Assembly: GCF_019797845.1 (NCBI RefSeq) | Contig: NZ_CP081864.1 | Location: forward strand, 3,410,001-3,474,000 | Length of the DNA stretch: 64,000 nt | Origin: Symbiopectobacterium purcellii | GTDB lineage: Bacteria; Pseudomonadota; Gammaproteobacteria; Enterobacterales; Enterobacteriaceae | Reading direction: 5' to 3' | Shown here: positions 30,118 through 39,010 of the stretch, in pieces | Position numbering within the stretch: position 1 is the stretch's first letter | How the letters are laid out: each line of letters opens with the position of its first letter | Notes under the pieces: model-generated | Database searches by the model: none | What the model was told of the DNA's origin: nothing | Seen by the model: the letters and a program-made list of their open reading frames with translations, nothing else | Position numbers and translations under genes: made by a program

Positions 30118-30753
30118 ATGAAATTATTTACCTATGAGCATTGCCCGTTCTGTGTGCGAGCCAGAATGATTTTTGGACTGAAGAACACTCCGTTTGAACT
30201 GGCGATCATCATGGAGGGGGATGTGGAAACGCCAACGCGAATGGTTGGTCGCAAGGTCGTCCCTATTCTGCAAAAAGAGGATGGCAGCTTCATGCCTGAA
30301 AGCATGGACATTGTTCACTATGTGGATAGCCTGAAAGCACCGCAGGTCGCAGACCAACCGGTGGACAGTGCGATTGAAGCATGGTGCAAATCAGCCTCTG
30401 GCGTTGTGTTTAAACTGGCAGTTCCGCGTTTCACCGAAGGTGAGTTTGCCGAGCTGGCAACACAACCCGCTCGTCAGGCGTTCCGACAACGTGAAGAAAA
30501 AGCGTTTGGCGACTTATCGGCGCTTCTGGCAGAGACCCCCGCGCTGATTCGCGACGTAGAGCAAAAATTGGCAGAATTGGAAACCTTACTCCCAGCGGAC
30601 AAAACGGTCTCCACCACGGACTTTATCCTGTTCCCAATCCTACGATCGCTGACTATCGTGAAAGGTCTTCACTATGGGCCACGTGTGAATGAATACCTAC
30701 ACCGTGTCGCCGCCGCCGCGCAGATTGATTTACTGACAGCCCAGGCGCGCTAG
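30118..30753 (+). CDS. grxB: Glutaredoxin 2
   Basis: GST-like monomeric glutaredoxin that reduces disulphides with glutathione. The 211-residue protein (E. coli 215) has the CPFC active site at residues 9-12 in YEHCPFCVRARMIFG, followed by a helical C-terminal GST-type domain. Its stop lies one base from the stop of the convergent hydrolase gene, so the two transcripts overlap. Confidence 0.95.
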   Translation: MKLFTYEHCPFCVRARMIFGLKNTPFELAIIMEGDVETPTRMVGRKVVPILQKEDGSFMPESMDIVHYVDSLKAPQVADQPVDSAIEAWCKSASGVVFKLAVPRFTEGEFAELATQPARQAFRQREEKAFGDLSALLAETPALIRDVEQKLAELETLLPADKTVSTTDFILFPILRSLTIVKGLHYGPRVNEYLHRVAAAAQIDLLTAQAR

Positions 30754-30754
30754 T

Positions 30755-31285
30755 TCAGCGCGGCGAACGCCATGCGCTCAGAAGGGTTGCGGTGGGGATA
30801 ACAGCGATGGGATTCCCAGGCAGGCTCAGTCCCGCCCACACCTCATTATGCTGACCAATAAGCTCCTGGGCGCTGGCATAAGTACGATCCGCCGTGGTGT
30901 GCGCATCTGCTGCCACGGTGATCGCATAGCCTTTGCTGGCCCCCACTTTGATTGTTGTGTCTACGCAATAATCGGTTGCACAGCCGCAAACGGTAAAGGC
31001 ACGGGTTCCCATCCGTTGCAATAGTGCATCCAGCGTCGTGTTCCAAAACGCATCGCAGGCGGTTTTAGTGACATAGTGCGCATGCTCTGGCTGGTGTAAT
31101 TCTGGGATGATCTGCCATAAATCACTACCAACGCCCATGTCCCCTTCGGCATGCTGGATGAAAATAACAACGTCGGCAACATCAATCAGCTGATTGATCA
31201 ATGCGGCCTTACCCGCCCTATCGTAGCGTGGCATCGCCAACACGCCGACCTGCATATCAACCACGACCAAAACGTTATTATTCAT
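30755..31285 (-). CDS. Isochorismatase-family cysteine hydrolase
   Basis: Predicted amidase or isochorismatase-like hydrolase, substrate unknown. The 176-residue protein has the catalytic triad positions D10 (VVVDMQ), K74 (YVTKTACDAF) and C107 (GCATDYCVDTT). The start at 31285 gives MNNNVLVVVDMQVGV with GAGGTAAGG upstream; the reading extended to 31363 would cross a terminator. It could recycle nicotinamide-like or ureido compounds; context gives no clue. Confidence 0.88.
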   Translation of the reverse strand: MNNNVLVVVDMQVGVLAMPRYDRAGKAALINQLIDVADVVIFIQHAEGDMGVGSDLWQIIPELHQPEHAHYVTKTACDAFWNTTLDALLQRMGTRAFTVCGCATDYCVDTTIKVGASKGYAITVAADAHTTADRTYASAQELIGQHNEVWAGLSLPGNPIAVIPTATLLSAWRSPR

Positions 31286-31299
31286 CCTTACCTCAACGT

Positions 31300-31340
31300 A
31301 AAAAACCAAGGGGTGTTGAACCCACACACCCTTGGTTTTA
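31300..31340 (-). terminator. Terminator after the sugar kinase gene
   Basis: An 11-bp near-perfect stem (AAAACCAAGGG/CCCTTGGTTTT) is followed leftward by a T run. It separates the kinase transcript from the hydrolase gene. Confidence 0.85.
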
Positions 31341-31414
31341 TGCGCAATTAACGTTATGCACAATAACTTTCATGCCCAGAACGTCACGCGGCTTGCGAAT
31401 CGCAGCAAAAACCG

Positions 31415-32437
31415 TTAGCGGCTGAGGCTCGCGCCCCCACCTTTTTTCATCACGCCACGGATCTCCGATTCCTGTACCAGGTTCAAGTCACCGCTGATCG
31501 TCAATTTCAAAACGCTGGCCGCAATCGCAAAATCGATGGACTCCTGCGCGTCAAACTGATGCAGGATACCGTGCATCAACCCGGCACCAAAGGCATCACC
31601 GGCCGCAACACCTTCCATCACATGCAGGTTATAGCGCGTCGTTTCATGAAACTCGCCATCGCTCAACAACAGCCCCATCCATTGACTGTCTTCGACCGAG
31701 CGAATATTGCGCAGTACGCTGGCAACCATTTTACATCCCGGATAACGGCGCGTTACCTCCATCATCCCCTCTTTGAACGCATCAATCTGTTCGATGCCAC
31801 GTGACATATCGCCATCAAAGGCCTTTATACCCAGCGTGGCTTCAAAATCCTCATCGTTGGCAATGCAAATCCTCACGTAGTTCATCAGTTTTGACATGAC
31901 GCGCTGCGCTTTTTCCGGAGACCACATTTTGCCGCGATAATTCATATCGCACACCACCGGAATGTTATGCTGTTGGCAGTAAACACAAGCGGTGGTCACG
32001 GCATGTTCCAATTCAGCAGAAATTGCTGGCGTAATGCCCGAAAAATAGAAGTAATCAACGTCTTGCAGCAGTGTTTCCCAATCAAACTCCGTTTGGTTGG
32101 CCGTAGCAAATGCACTGCCTGCGCGATCGTAAACCACATTGGTAGAACGGACGCTGGCCCCTTTTTCAAAAAAATAGATTCCCAGGCGGGGACCGCCACG
32201 CAATATTTTATGCGTATCAACGCCGTATTTACGTAACGTCGCGAGCGCCGTCTCGCCCAGCAAATTTTCCGGCAGCTTGGTAAGATAAGCAGAATCATTG
32301 CCCAGCAGAGCCAGAGAAACCGCCACGTTAGCTTCTGCACCACCGTACGCCGCTTCAAATGCATCAGACTGCATAATACGGTTATTGCCCTGCGGCTTAA
32401 GCCGCAACATCATTTCCCCAAACGTTAATACTTTCAT
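31415..32437 (-). CDS. PfkB-family sugar kinase, 2-keto-3-deoxygluconokinase-like
   Basis: Ribokinase-family kinase. The 340-residue protein has the N-terminal MKVLTFGEMMLRLKPQG and AAYGGAEANVAVSLALLG (sugar-binding GG segment) and C-terminal GVAAGDAFGAGLMHG with the catalytic Asp. The sequence looks more like the Firmicutes-type KDG kinase than E. coli KdgK (309 residues), so kdgK is not assigned. It would phosphorylate a keto-deoxy sugar acid, fitting pectin or uronate breakdown, but no partner pathway gene is adjacent. GGATG lies just before ATG 32437. Confidence 0.8.
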   Translation of the reverse strand: MKVLTFGEMMLRLKPQGNNRIMQSDAFEAAYGGAEANVAVSLALLGNDSAYLTKLPENLLGETALATLRKYGVDTHKILRGGPRLGIYFFEKGASVRSTNVVYDRAGSAFATANQTEFDWETLLQDVDYFYFSGITPAISAELEHAVTTACVYCQQHNIPVVCDMNYRGKMWSPEKAQRVMSKLMNYVRICIANDEDFEATLGIKAFDGDMSRGIEQIDAFKEGMMEVTRRYPGCKMVASVLRNIRSVEDSQWMGLLLSDGEFHETTRYNLHVMEGVAAGDAFGAGLMHGILHQFDAQESIDFAIAASVLKLTISGDLNLVQESEIRGVMKKGGGASLSR

Positions 32438-32535
32438 TTTTCATCCATTATTAGGTTTATTACGCCATGACGCGCTGGTATAGCCGGTATACGGGTACGA
32501 CATTATCAATAAAACCGATAGCAATCAGTACAACA

Positions 32536-32660
32536 TATATACCCTAAATAATTCGAGTTGCAGGCAGAAAGGAAGCGAATCCCGATGAGCTTACATAAGT
32601 AAGTGATTCGGGTAAGCGAGTGCCGCCAACGCACATGCAACTTGAAGTATGACGGGTATA
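32536..32660. repeat. ERIC element, standard length
   Basis: A 125-base copy running from TATATACCCTAAATAATTCG to CTTGAAGTATGACGGGTATA, with the core CCGATGAGCTTACATAAGTA; it can fold into a long imperfect hairpin. It shares both ends with the longer copy at 26821 but lacks its insert. Confidence 0.92.
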
Positions 32661-33039
32661 CACGTGCCATTATACCTCGACGCGCGATTATTCTACTTTG
32701 TCATAATTTGGTCGGTACAGGTACGATAAAGAGCAATAACCAATGAGCGTTATGGACTAACAACACGGGTATTTATTCCAACACCGCATATAACATCGCC
32801 GTTGTTGATTGCCCCCCAATCGAAATGCCGCGCGCCCGACTACACAAAAGAAACAAATCCCCCTCATTACAGAAAAAAACACGTAACAAAGAGCGTATTT
32901 GACACGCATTGAGCCATTTCTATTTCGTATTATCTAACATCAGCGCGTTGGGTATGATAACAACAGGTGAAAGGAGTGGTAATACCACACGAATCGTCGC
33001 CATAAAACGATAATTATCAAAAAGCATCATGAGGAATAT
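32661..33039. other. Promoter region of the first chemoreceptor gene
   Basis: About 380 bases without a gene. An AGGTGAAAGGAGTGG purine run and a GAGGAATAT ribosome binding site lie near its right end. I could not identify a convincing sigma28 promoter here. Confidence 0.4.
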
Positions 33040-34677
33040 ATGCGGTCAATGAAAAATATCTCTCTCGGTGTTCTACTAGGCGCTGGCTTCTCTGCCATTA
33101 TTGTCATCGGCTTGCTGGTTGCCGCCTTTGGACGGGTTGCGTTGAGTAAAACAAGCGATCACATTGAATATTATGAGAAACACCATTTAACCAATCTTAT
33201 TTCAATGCAGGATTTAAAGGATAACTTAAACAGTGCCACCAAAGCCGCATTAATCATGGCATTCCAGGATGATATTAACAGTCAGGCAGAAAGCGAAGCC
33301 GTCGTCGAACAAATGTTGGGAGGCAACAATCTGCTACTGACTCGGTTAAAAGAAGAAATCTCGCTGCCGAACTTGCTCGCCACCCTCGATAATTTTAACA
33401 AAACCTACGCTGACTATATCGCAATCACGCAGCAAACCGTGAATCTGGCAAAAAATGGTCAACTGCTGGATGCGCAATCCCTTGCGATAGAGAAGTTACA
33501 GCCGATACAAATGCGGCTGTTTCAAGAAATTTCAGCCATGATCCAACAACAACAAGACAGCACCACGCAGGCGGCTGCCGAATCGACCCAGGGAGCACGC
33601 CTGTCTGGCAATATACAGTTGATCTTGGCCGCTATCGCAGCGCTATTGGGCCTGACCATTGCCGGGTTGACGACACGGCATATTAAAAGGCAACTGGGCG
33701 GCGAACCGACTTACGCCATGCAGGTTGTCCAACAAATAGCGCAAGGTAATCTGGCCACACACATTACGATTCCCTCTGGGCATCAAACCAGCCTGCTCAC
33801 CGCCATGCAAGAGATGCGCGATAATTTACGCAATATCGTGCTGGAAGTCCGCGAGAGCAGTGAATCTATCTCTGTGGGGGCTAACGACATTGCAGCAAGC
33901 AGTACCAATCTGAGTCAACGTACTGAACAGCAAGCGGCTAGCCTGCAACAAACCGCCGCATCGATTGAGCAAATCAGCCAAACCATTCATCAAAATGCGG
34001 ACACCGTGCGTAGCACAACGCAACAAGCGGATACGGCTAGCAGTATTGCAGCCAAAAGCGGTGAAGCCATCGCCGATATCGTACAAACCATGAGTGAAAT
34101 TAGCCAAAGCTCAAACAAGATCAATGAAATCATTGCCGTTATTGATGGTATTGCTTTCCAAACCAATATACTGGCGCTCAATGCCGCAGTGGAAGCCGCG
34201 CGAGCCGGGGAACAAGGGCGCGGTTTTGCCGTAGTGGCTGGAGAAGTTCGTTCTCTGGCACAACGTTCCGCATCCGCGGCAAAGGAAATTAAAACGCTTA
34301 TCCAGGATAGCGTAAGCTGTGTTAATAACGGTTCACAGTTGGTCAGTCAGGCCGGGGCTACCATTGACGAACTGGTAAAACAATCGCGCCAGGTCGCGGT
34401 GAGCGTGAATGAGATTGGCGTGACCACACAAGAACAGGAGCAAGGCGTCAGACAAATTAATGATGCTGTCACTCAACTGGATCTCGTCACCCAGCAAAAT
34501 ACGGTATTGGTGGAAGAATCAAGCAGCGTTGCCGACGGTTTACGCGATCAGGCGCAGCACCTGGTCTCCTTGATGAGCGTATTCCAGGTAAATGCGTCAC
34601 GCCCCTCTGGCGGAGCAAACCCGACAGTCACGACACCGCCACTCGGTATCGCACTACAAAGTAGAAAGATTGCCTGA
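33040..34677 (+). CDS. Methyl-accepting chemotaxis protein (4HB ligand domain)
   Basis: Transmembrane chemoreceptor signalling to CheA/CheW. The 545-residue protein has TM1 (about 8-32), a short helical periplasmic domain of the four-helix-bundle type, TM2 (about 192-212), HAMP, and a cytoplasmic coiled coil with the conserved tip [20 protein letters not shown]. It lacks the C-terminal NWETF-type pentapeptide that tethers CheR/CheB. GAGGAAT precedes ATG 33040. The ligand cannot be told from sequence. Confidence 0.95.
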   Translation: MRSMKNISLGVLLGAGFSAIIVIGLLVAAFGRVALSKTSDHIEYYEKHHLTNLISMQDLKDNLNSATKAALIMAFQDDINSQAESEAVVEQMLGGNNLLLTRLKEEISLPNLLATLDNFNKTYADYIAITQQTVNLAKNGQLLDAQSLAIEKLQPIQMRLFQEISAMIQQQQDSTTQAAAESTQGARLSGNIQLILAAIAALLGLTIAGLTTRHIKRQLGGEPTYAMQVVQQIAQGNLATHITIPSGHQTSLLTAMQEMRDNLRNIVLEVRESSESISVGANDIAASSTNLSQRTEQQAASLQQTAASIEQISQTIHQNADTVRSTTQQADTASSIAAKSGEAIADIVQTMSEISQSSNKINEIIAVIDGIAFQTNILALNAAVEAARAGEQGRGFAVVAGEVRSLAQRSASAAKEIKTLIQDSVSCVNNGSQLVSQAGATIDELVKQSRQVAVSVNEIGVTTQEQEQGVRQINDAVTQLDLVTQQNTVLVEESSSVADGLRDQAQHLVSLMSVFQVNASRPSGGANPTVTTPPLGIALQSRKIA

Positions 34678-35011
34678 TATTTGCCAAGGAGGTTGTCGTC
34701 GCCGTCATGATCCTGCCAGTGACAGCCTCCTTCCCCCCCTTTCCCCTGTCCATACATGGCATGTGTTTCGCCACTGCACGCCGATTCTCGGTGCGTTCTA
34801 TCCCCTAACAACGTCAAATATTTGTAAGACTACGGTAATTCTTACCTGACAAGACTAATATTAAAGCAGTTTCTGGCCGATATAGGGTTAGTGACATGTA
34901 AATTGTCCAGGGTCGGGCACTGCCAGATAGGAATCAGGTTAAACGTCTAGAAAGAAGATTAGTCAATTGAAAAATAATAAAATAGTCACTAAGCCTATCT
35001 AGAGGGTTACT
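34678..35011. other. Spacer between chemoreceptor and EAL-HDOD genes
   Basis: About 330 bases, AT-rich on the right, with AGAGGG as ribosome binding site for the next gene. No terminator or gene is evident. Confidence 0.4.
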
Positions 35012-36265
35012 ATGTACTCATTTGTTGCGCGTCAGCCTATTTTAAATAAGAACCTCCAGCCCGTCGCTTATGAACTGCTCTTCCGAGATGGTATTCGCAA
35101 TTCGTTCCCTGATGTCACCCCGGAATACGCCACCGCACAAATCATAACGGAACAGTTTTTAACGAATTCACTAAGTCGACTGGTTGACGATCACATCAGC
35201 TATATCAACGTTCCACATCAGATGCTCACCAATGGTCTCGTTGAGGCGCTACCGCCAGAAAAGGTGGTACTGGAAATTCTGGAAAATGCACCGCCTGATG
35301 ACACCTTGCTGGCCTCGGTAAAACGGTTGAAAAAGCGAGGCTTTAAGCTCGCGCTGGACGATTTTTTGATGGCACCTGAATGGGATCGTTTTCTACCTTA
35401 CATTGATGTGCTCAAATTCGATCTCACGCTGTCATCCTTTGCTGACATTGCATCCTACATCAACAAACTGCCCTACCGACACATCACCTTTCTCGCGGAA
35501 AAAGTGGAGACGCATGAACAATTTTCACAGGCAAAGCAATTAGGCATTTCCCTCTTTCAGGGGTACTTTTTTAGCAAACCAGAGATCATCCAGTCACGTC
35601 GACTCTCTGTGAATAATTACAACGTAGTACAGCTACTTAGCGAAGTGAACAAACAAGAATTAAATTATGAACAGATCGAAAAACTGCTCAGCAAAGATGT
35701 ATCACTCGCTTACAAAGCAATGCGGTATGTCAATAATATCAGGCTGCGCAGCAAATTAAGCCTGATGCCACTTCAGGCTAATTTCCGCTACATTGCCATG
35801 CTGCTGGGACAAAAAGAGTTACGCCGATTTCTCTCACTGGTCACGATAACCAGCCAAAGCGATAAAGATAAATCCTTTGAGCTGTATCGGTTGAGTTTGT
35901 TAAGAGCGAAGTGCTGTGAACTGATTTCGCTACATCAGAATAAGAAAGATGACCCGATCAATGCGTTTTTATGCGGCCTGTTCTCCCCGCTGGAAGCCAT
36001 CCTTGACTGCCCGATGCCACTTTTACTCTCGGAAATAGAGCTGCCTAATGAGGTAAAACAGGCACTGCTTGAAAACACCGGCACCTATGCACGTTACCTG
36101 ATGTTGGCAACGGAATATGAAAAACAGAATTGGCAAGACGTTAATACGCTTATCACGGAACTGAAGATCACCGAGCAACAGATGATACACATCGTGCTTG
36201 ATGCCACGTTGTGGGCGGATGAAATGCTGCAAATAGGTCAAATGACCGAGAAGAAGGGGGAATAA
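35012..36265 (+). CDS. EAL-HDOD domain signalling protein (CdgJ/YuxH type)
   Basis: The 417-residue protein has an N-terminal EAL-like domain (about 1-200) and a C-terminal HDOD domain (about 205-400). In the EAL part ExLxR is kept as YELLFRD, and DD (KLALDDF), the Lys in LKFDLT, EKVE and FQGYFFSKP are visible, but the usual metal-binding Asn is not obvious in INVPHQML, so c-di-GMP phosphodiesterase activity is uncertain. Vibrio CdgJ, of the same architecture, affects motility and biofilm. The position between two chemoreceptor genes suggests a role in motile-sessile control. Confidence 0.88.
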   Translation: MYSFVARQPILNKNLQPVAYELLFRDGIRNSFPDVTPEYATAQIITEQFLTNSLSRLVDDHISYINVPHQMLTNGLVEALPPEKVVLEILENAPPDDTLLASVKRLKKRGFKLALDDFLMAPEWDRFLPYIDVLKFDLTLSSFADIASYINKLPYRHITFLAEKVETHEQFSQAKQLGISLFQGYFFSKPEIIQSRRLSVNNYNVVQLLSEVNKQELNYEQIEKLLSKDVSLAYKAMRYVNNIRLRSKLSLMPLQANFRYIAMLLGQKELRRFLSLVTITSQSDKDKSFELYRLSLLRAKCCELISLHQNKKDDPINAFLCGLFSPLEAILDCPMPLLLSEIELPNEVKQALLENTGTYARYLMLATEYEKQNWQDVNTLITELKITEQQMIHIVLDATLWADEMLQIGQMTEKKGE

Positions 36266-36333
36266 AATCCCCCCTCGCTAACGCCGTAAGTTGCTGAATA
36301 CTACGGTGGGAAAAAGGTCAGCGTTCAACAGGT

Positions 36334-38007
36334 TTAAAACGTTTCCCAATTGCCACTGTCTGATTTGGTCTGCACCTTTGCGGATGCCGGTAATGAGGCG
36401 GGCAAGACCACCCGTTGCGAGGATTGTGCCGTCCCCTGAGCGCGCGTTGCCTCAGTAATTTTAAAGGTCGCAACGGCCTGACGCAGATAGTTAGCCTGAT
36501 CTTCCAGCGCTACTGCCGCTGCCGCAGATTGCTCTACCAATGCCGCATTCTGCTGAGTTACCCCATCCATTTCTGCGACAGCCTGACTGACCTGCTCAAT
36601 GCCTCTGCTCTGTTCATCTGACGCGGTAGCGATCTCGCCCATGATATCAGTCACACGCGTTACCGCAGTGACGATCTCTTTCATGGTTTCCCCCGCATCC
36701 TGGACTTGCTCAGACCCCGTGTTGACACGGCTAACCGAATTTTCGATCAAGCTTTTTATCTCTTTTGCTGCTTGAGCGCTTCTTTGGGCTAAATTGCGCA
36801 CCTCTCCGGCCACCACTGCAAACCCGCGCCCCTGCTCACCGGCACGCGCCGCTTCGACCGCCGCATTCAGAGCCAGAATATTGGTTTGAAACGCGATGCC
36901 ATCGATCACATTGGTAATATGCGCAATTTGTGTAGAACTCTCAGAGATGTCTTTCATGGTGGTAATAACGGTATTCACGACGTTCCCACCTTTCTGCGCT
37001 GTTTCTGATGCATTTTTAGCCAAAGCAGCTGCTTGTCGCGCATTGTCGGTGTTCTGTTTTACTGTTGCCGTCAACTGTTCCATGCTTGCAGCCGTTTCTT
37101 CCAATGCGGAAGCCTGCTGCTCGGTTCTTGACGACAGATCGTTACTGCCCACTGAGATTTCGCTGGCCCCGGTATAGATACTGTCAGAACTGGTGCGAAC
37201 GTCTCCCACGGTAGTGATTAAGGAACTTTGCATCTCTTTTAAACGTGAAGCGAGCTGGCCAATTTCATTCTTACTTTCTGCCTCAATGGCCTGCGTAAGA
37301 TCGCCTCCGGATATCGCGCGAATATGATGGATAACGCGGCTCAGCGGCTGGAAGAGAATGCGTTGTAGCAGACCCCACGCGCTCACAACAACCAAAATCA
37401 ATGCCAGCGCAATGCTCCCAATCGTCCATTGCATTGACACAAAGCTGGAGAGATTTTCACGCTGCCCGGCACTGACCAACCTGTTATTCTGCTCCCTCCA
37501 GGTGTTATAGCTCTGCTCTAAATTGTCTTGCGCCAGTTGAGCATCAAGATTGCCATAGGCGTCATAGTCGCCACGTTGCAGATACTGGATCGACATTTTA
37601 AAAATATCATGCAGTTGGCGATAATCATTCTCAACTTTTTTGGCAATGGCATCGCTTTGCCCTTCGAGTCGGGGGGAAGACTGATAGCGATTAAACTGTT
37701 TTTCGGCCGTATCAAGCGTCGTGCTGGCGGTTGCCAGAAGCGCATTGATTGCCGCAATGGATTTCTCATCTTTCTGGTTTTTCAAAAAACGGATGGCCAC
37801 GCGAGTGATGACAACGCGAGTCTTTACAAGCGATTGAAAACTATCAGTAAGCTGTTCTTGCTGAAAGTTCAAGATTTCAGATTTTTGGAAGTTTTGCTTA
37901 TCGTTATTTACTGAGGAGTAAAACAGTATGCTGGTGATTATCTGTAATAAAATAAAGACAGCAAAGGCAATCGAAATCCCTGTGATGACTTTAACGTTTT
38001 TGAACAT
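36334..38007 (-). CDS. Methyl-accepting chemotaxis protein with CheR/CheB tether
   Basis: Chemoreceptor of 557 residues: TM1 (about 10-30), a TarH-like helical periplasmic domain, TM2 (about 197-217), HAMP, and a signalling domain with the standard tip. It ends SGNWETF: the NWETF pentapeptide is the docking site for methyltransferase CheR and methylesterase CheB in high-abundance receptors such as Tsr and Tar. A sigma28-like promoter lies upstream. It is convergent with the EAL-HDOD gene. Confidence 0.96.
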   Translation of the reverse strand: MFKNVKVITGISIAFAVFILLQIITSILFYSSVNNDKQNFQKSEILNFQQEQLTDSFQSLVKTRVVITRVAIRFLKNQKDEKSIAAINALLATASTTLDTAEKQFNRYQSSPRLEGQSDAIAKKVENDYRQLHDIFKMSIQYLQRGDYDAYGNLDAQLAQDNLEQSYNTWREQNNRLVSAGQRENLSSFVSMQWTIGSIALALILVVVSAWGLLQRILFQPLSRVIHHIRAISGGDLTQAIEAESKNEIGQLASRLKEMQSSLITTVGDVRTSSDSIYTGASEISVGSNDLSSRTEQQASALEETAASMEQLTATVKQNTDNARQAAALAKNASETAQKGGNVVNTVITTMKDISESSTQIAHITNVIDGIAFQTNILALNAAVEAARAGEQGRGFAVVAGEVRNLAQRSAQAAKEIKSLIENSVSRVNTGSEQVQDAGETMKEIVTAVTRVTDIMGEIATASDEQSRGIEQVSQAVAEMDGVTQQNAALVEQSAAAAVALEDQANYLRQAVATFKITEATRAQGTAQSSQRVVLPASLPASAKVQTKSDSGNWETF

Positions 38008-38046
38008 GGTTTGCCTCTTTGGTCTAGGAATAGATGCCTAGAGGCA

Positions 38047-38073
38047 ATATCGTCAACAAACCGCGTTTCTTGA
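38047..38073 (-). promoter_or_regulatory. Possible sigma28 (FliA) promoter of the chemoreceptor
   Basis: On the minus strand TCAAGAAA (38073-38066), 11 bases, then GACGATAT (38054-38047) resembles the flagellar consensus TAAAGTTT-N11-GCCGATAA, stronger in the -10. It ends 40 bases before the start codon. Confidence 0.4.
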
Positions 38074-38284
38074 TTACATTTACGCAACACAGCCATGGAT
38101 ATCAAAAAGAATGAAACACGCTCATCATCATGATAAACATAGCAATTACCTTGCATTGAGTTCATTTCGGCCAAAGAATACGTTATTAAAAATCAACATT
38201 CTCATTAAGAAACATCAAGAATTAAAATAACAGACTGAATTTTAAGTAAAAAAAACACGTCCCGACCTTGAATCTTAAATAAAA

Positions 38285-38545
38285 TTAATGTGTCATTTTC
38301 CTAATTATTTCCTTCACTTCCAGCCCATGCTCAGAATTTTTCTGCATCCTTTGTACAAAAACCCGCTGATAGAGCCATGCATCTATGCACTTTTTCACAT
38401 CAGCTTTATCCGGTTGGCAGTGGAATTCGAAGATCATCCTTTTTTCTTTTGAAAACAACACTAAACTACTTTCAAACTCGAGGAAATCAAGATCTTCTAT
38501 CTGGTAGGCAGTTTTAAACGCAGAGCAGATGTAATGTATATCCAT
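38285..38545 (-). CDS. Small hypothetical protein at the distal end of the T3SS island
   Basis: The 86-residue product is not recognised. It is soluble, with alternating hydrophobic strands (FLEFESSLVLFSKEKRMIFEF) and a basic C-terminal helix. ATG 38545 follows AGGTGG by 8 bases, supporting translation. It is AT-rich like the island and read in the same direction as the T3SS genes, 465 bases beyond the HilA-like gene. It could be a small regulator or chaperone, but nothing in the sequence decides. Confidence 0.6.
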   Translation of the reverse strand: MDIHYICSAFKTAYQIEDLDFLEFESSLVLFSKEKRMIFEFHCQPDKADVKKCIDAWLYQRVFVQRMQKNSEHGLEVKEIIRKMTH

Positions 38546-39010
38546 ATAATATCCACCTATATTTTTATAACTTCACATCGCTATATAGCACAAATAGCAT
38601 TAAACCGTGTATCTTAATCATTTTATTGTGATACACATTTAGTTTGCGTTGAAAGATGAGATTTCTTTCCTAGAAAACTCGGCGGTAAGTTAACAAATTC
38701 AGGCCATCCCCTATCAACACGCCCGACCATCCCCATAAATGCAATCCCAAAGAAAGGAGACAATACCGAATGATGACATCACTATTTTTAAATGGTATTT
38801 AATCTCAATTCACAGACTAAAATCAATAATAACCCCCTCTCTTCATTATCAGCACAGGCCTTACATCATCCAAGATACTAAGGAAAATGAATTCCCAGCA
38901 TGGGCTCTCGAGAATCCCATTTGTTCAGCGCTTATTGCTGAATGTTTTGTTGTGCCTGGGTACACAACGCCAGCAACTTCGTTATAGCAATACTCGATAA
39001 ATTCACAAGA
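38546..39010. other. AT-rich gap after the HilA-like gene
   Basis: About 465 bases with no supported gene. A plus-strand reading from 38739 lacks a ribosome binding site. The promoter of the 86-residue gene should lie in its left part. Confidence 0.4.

Noticed and set aside
29874..30137. 87-codon plus-strand reading upstream of grxB
   Set aside because: Overlaps the grxB start and its ribosome binding region, no start signal, low-complexity content.
38739..38987. 82-codon plus-strand reading in the gap beyond the HilA-like gene
   Set aside because: No ribosome binding site, no recognisable features, opposite to all island genes; kept only as part of the intergenic note.
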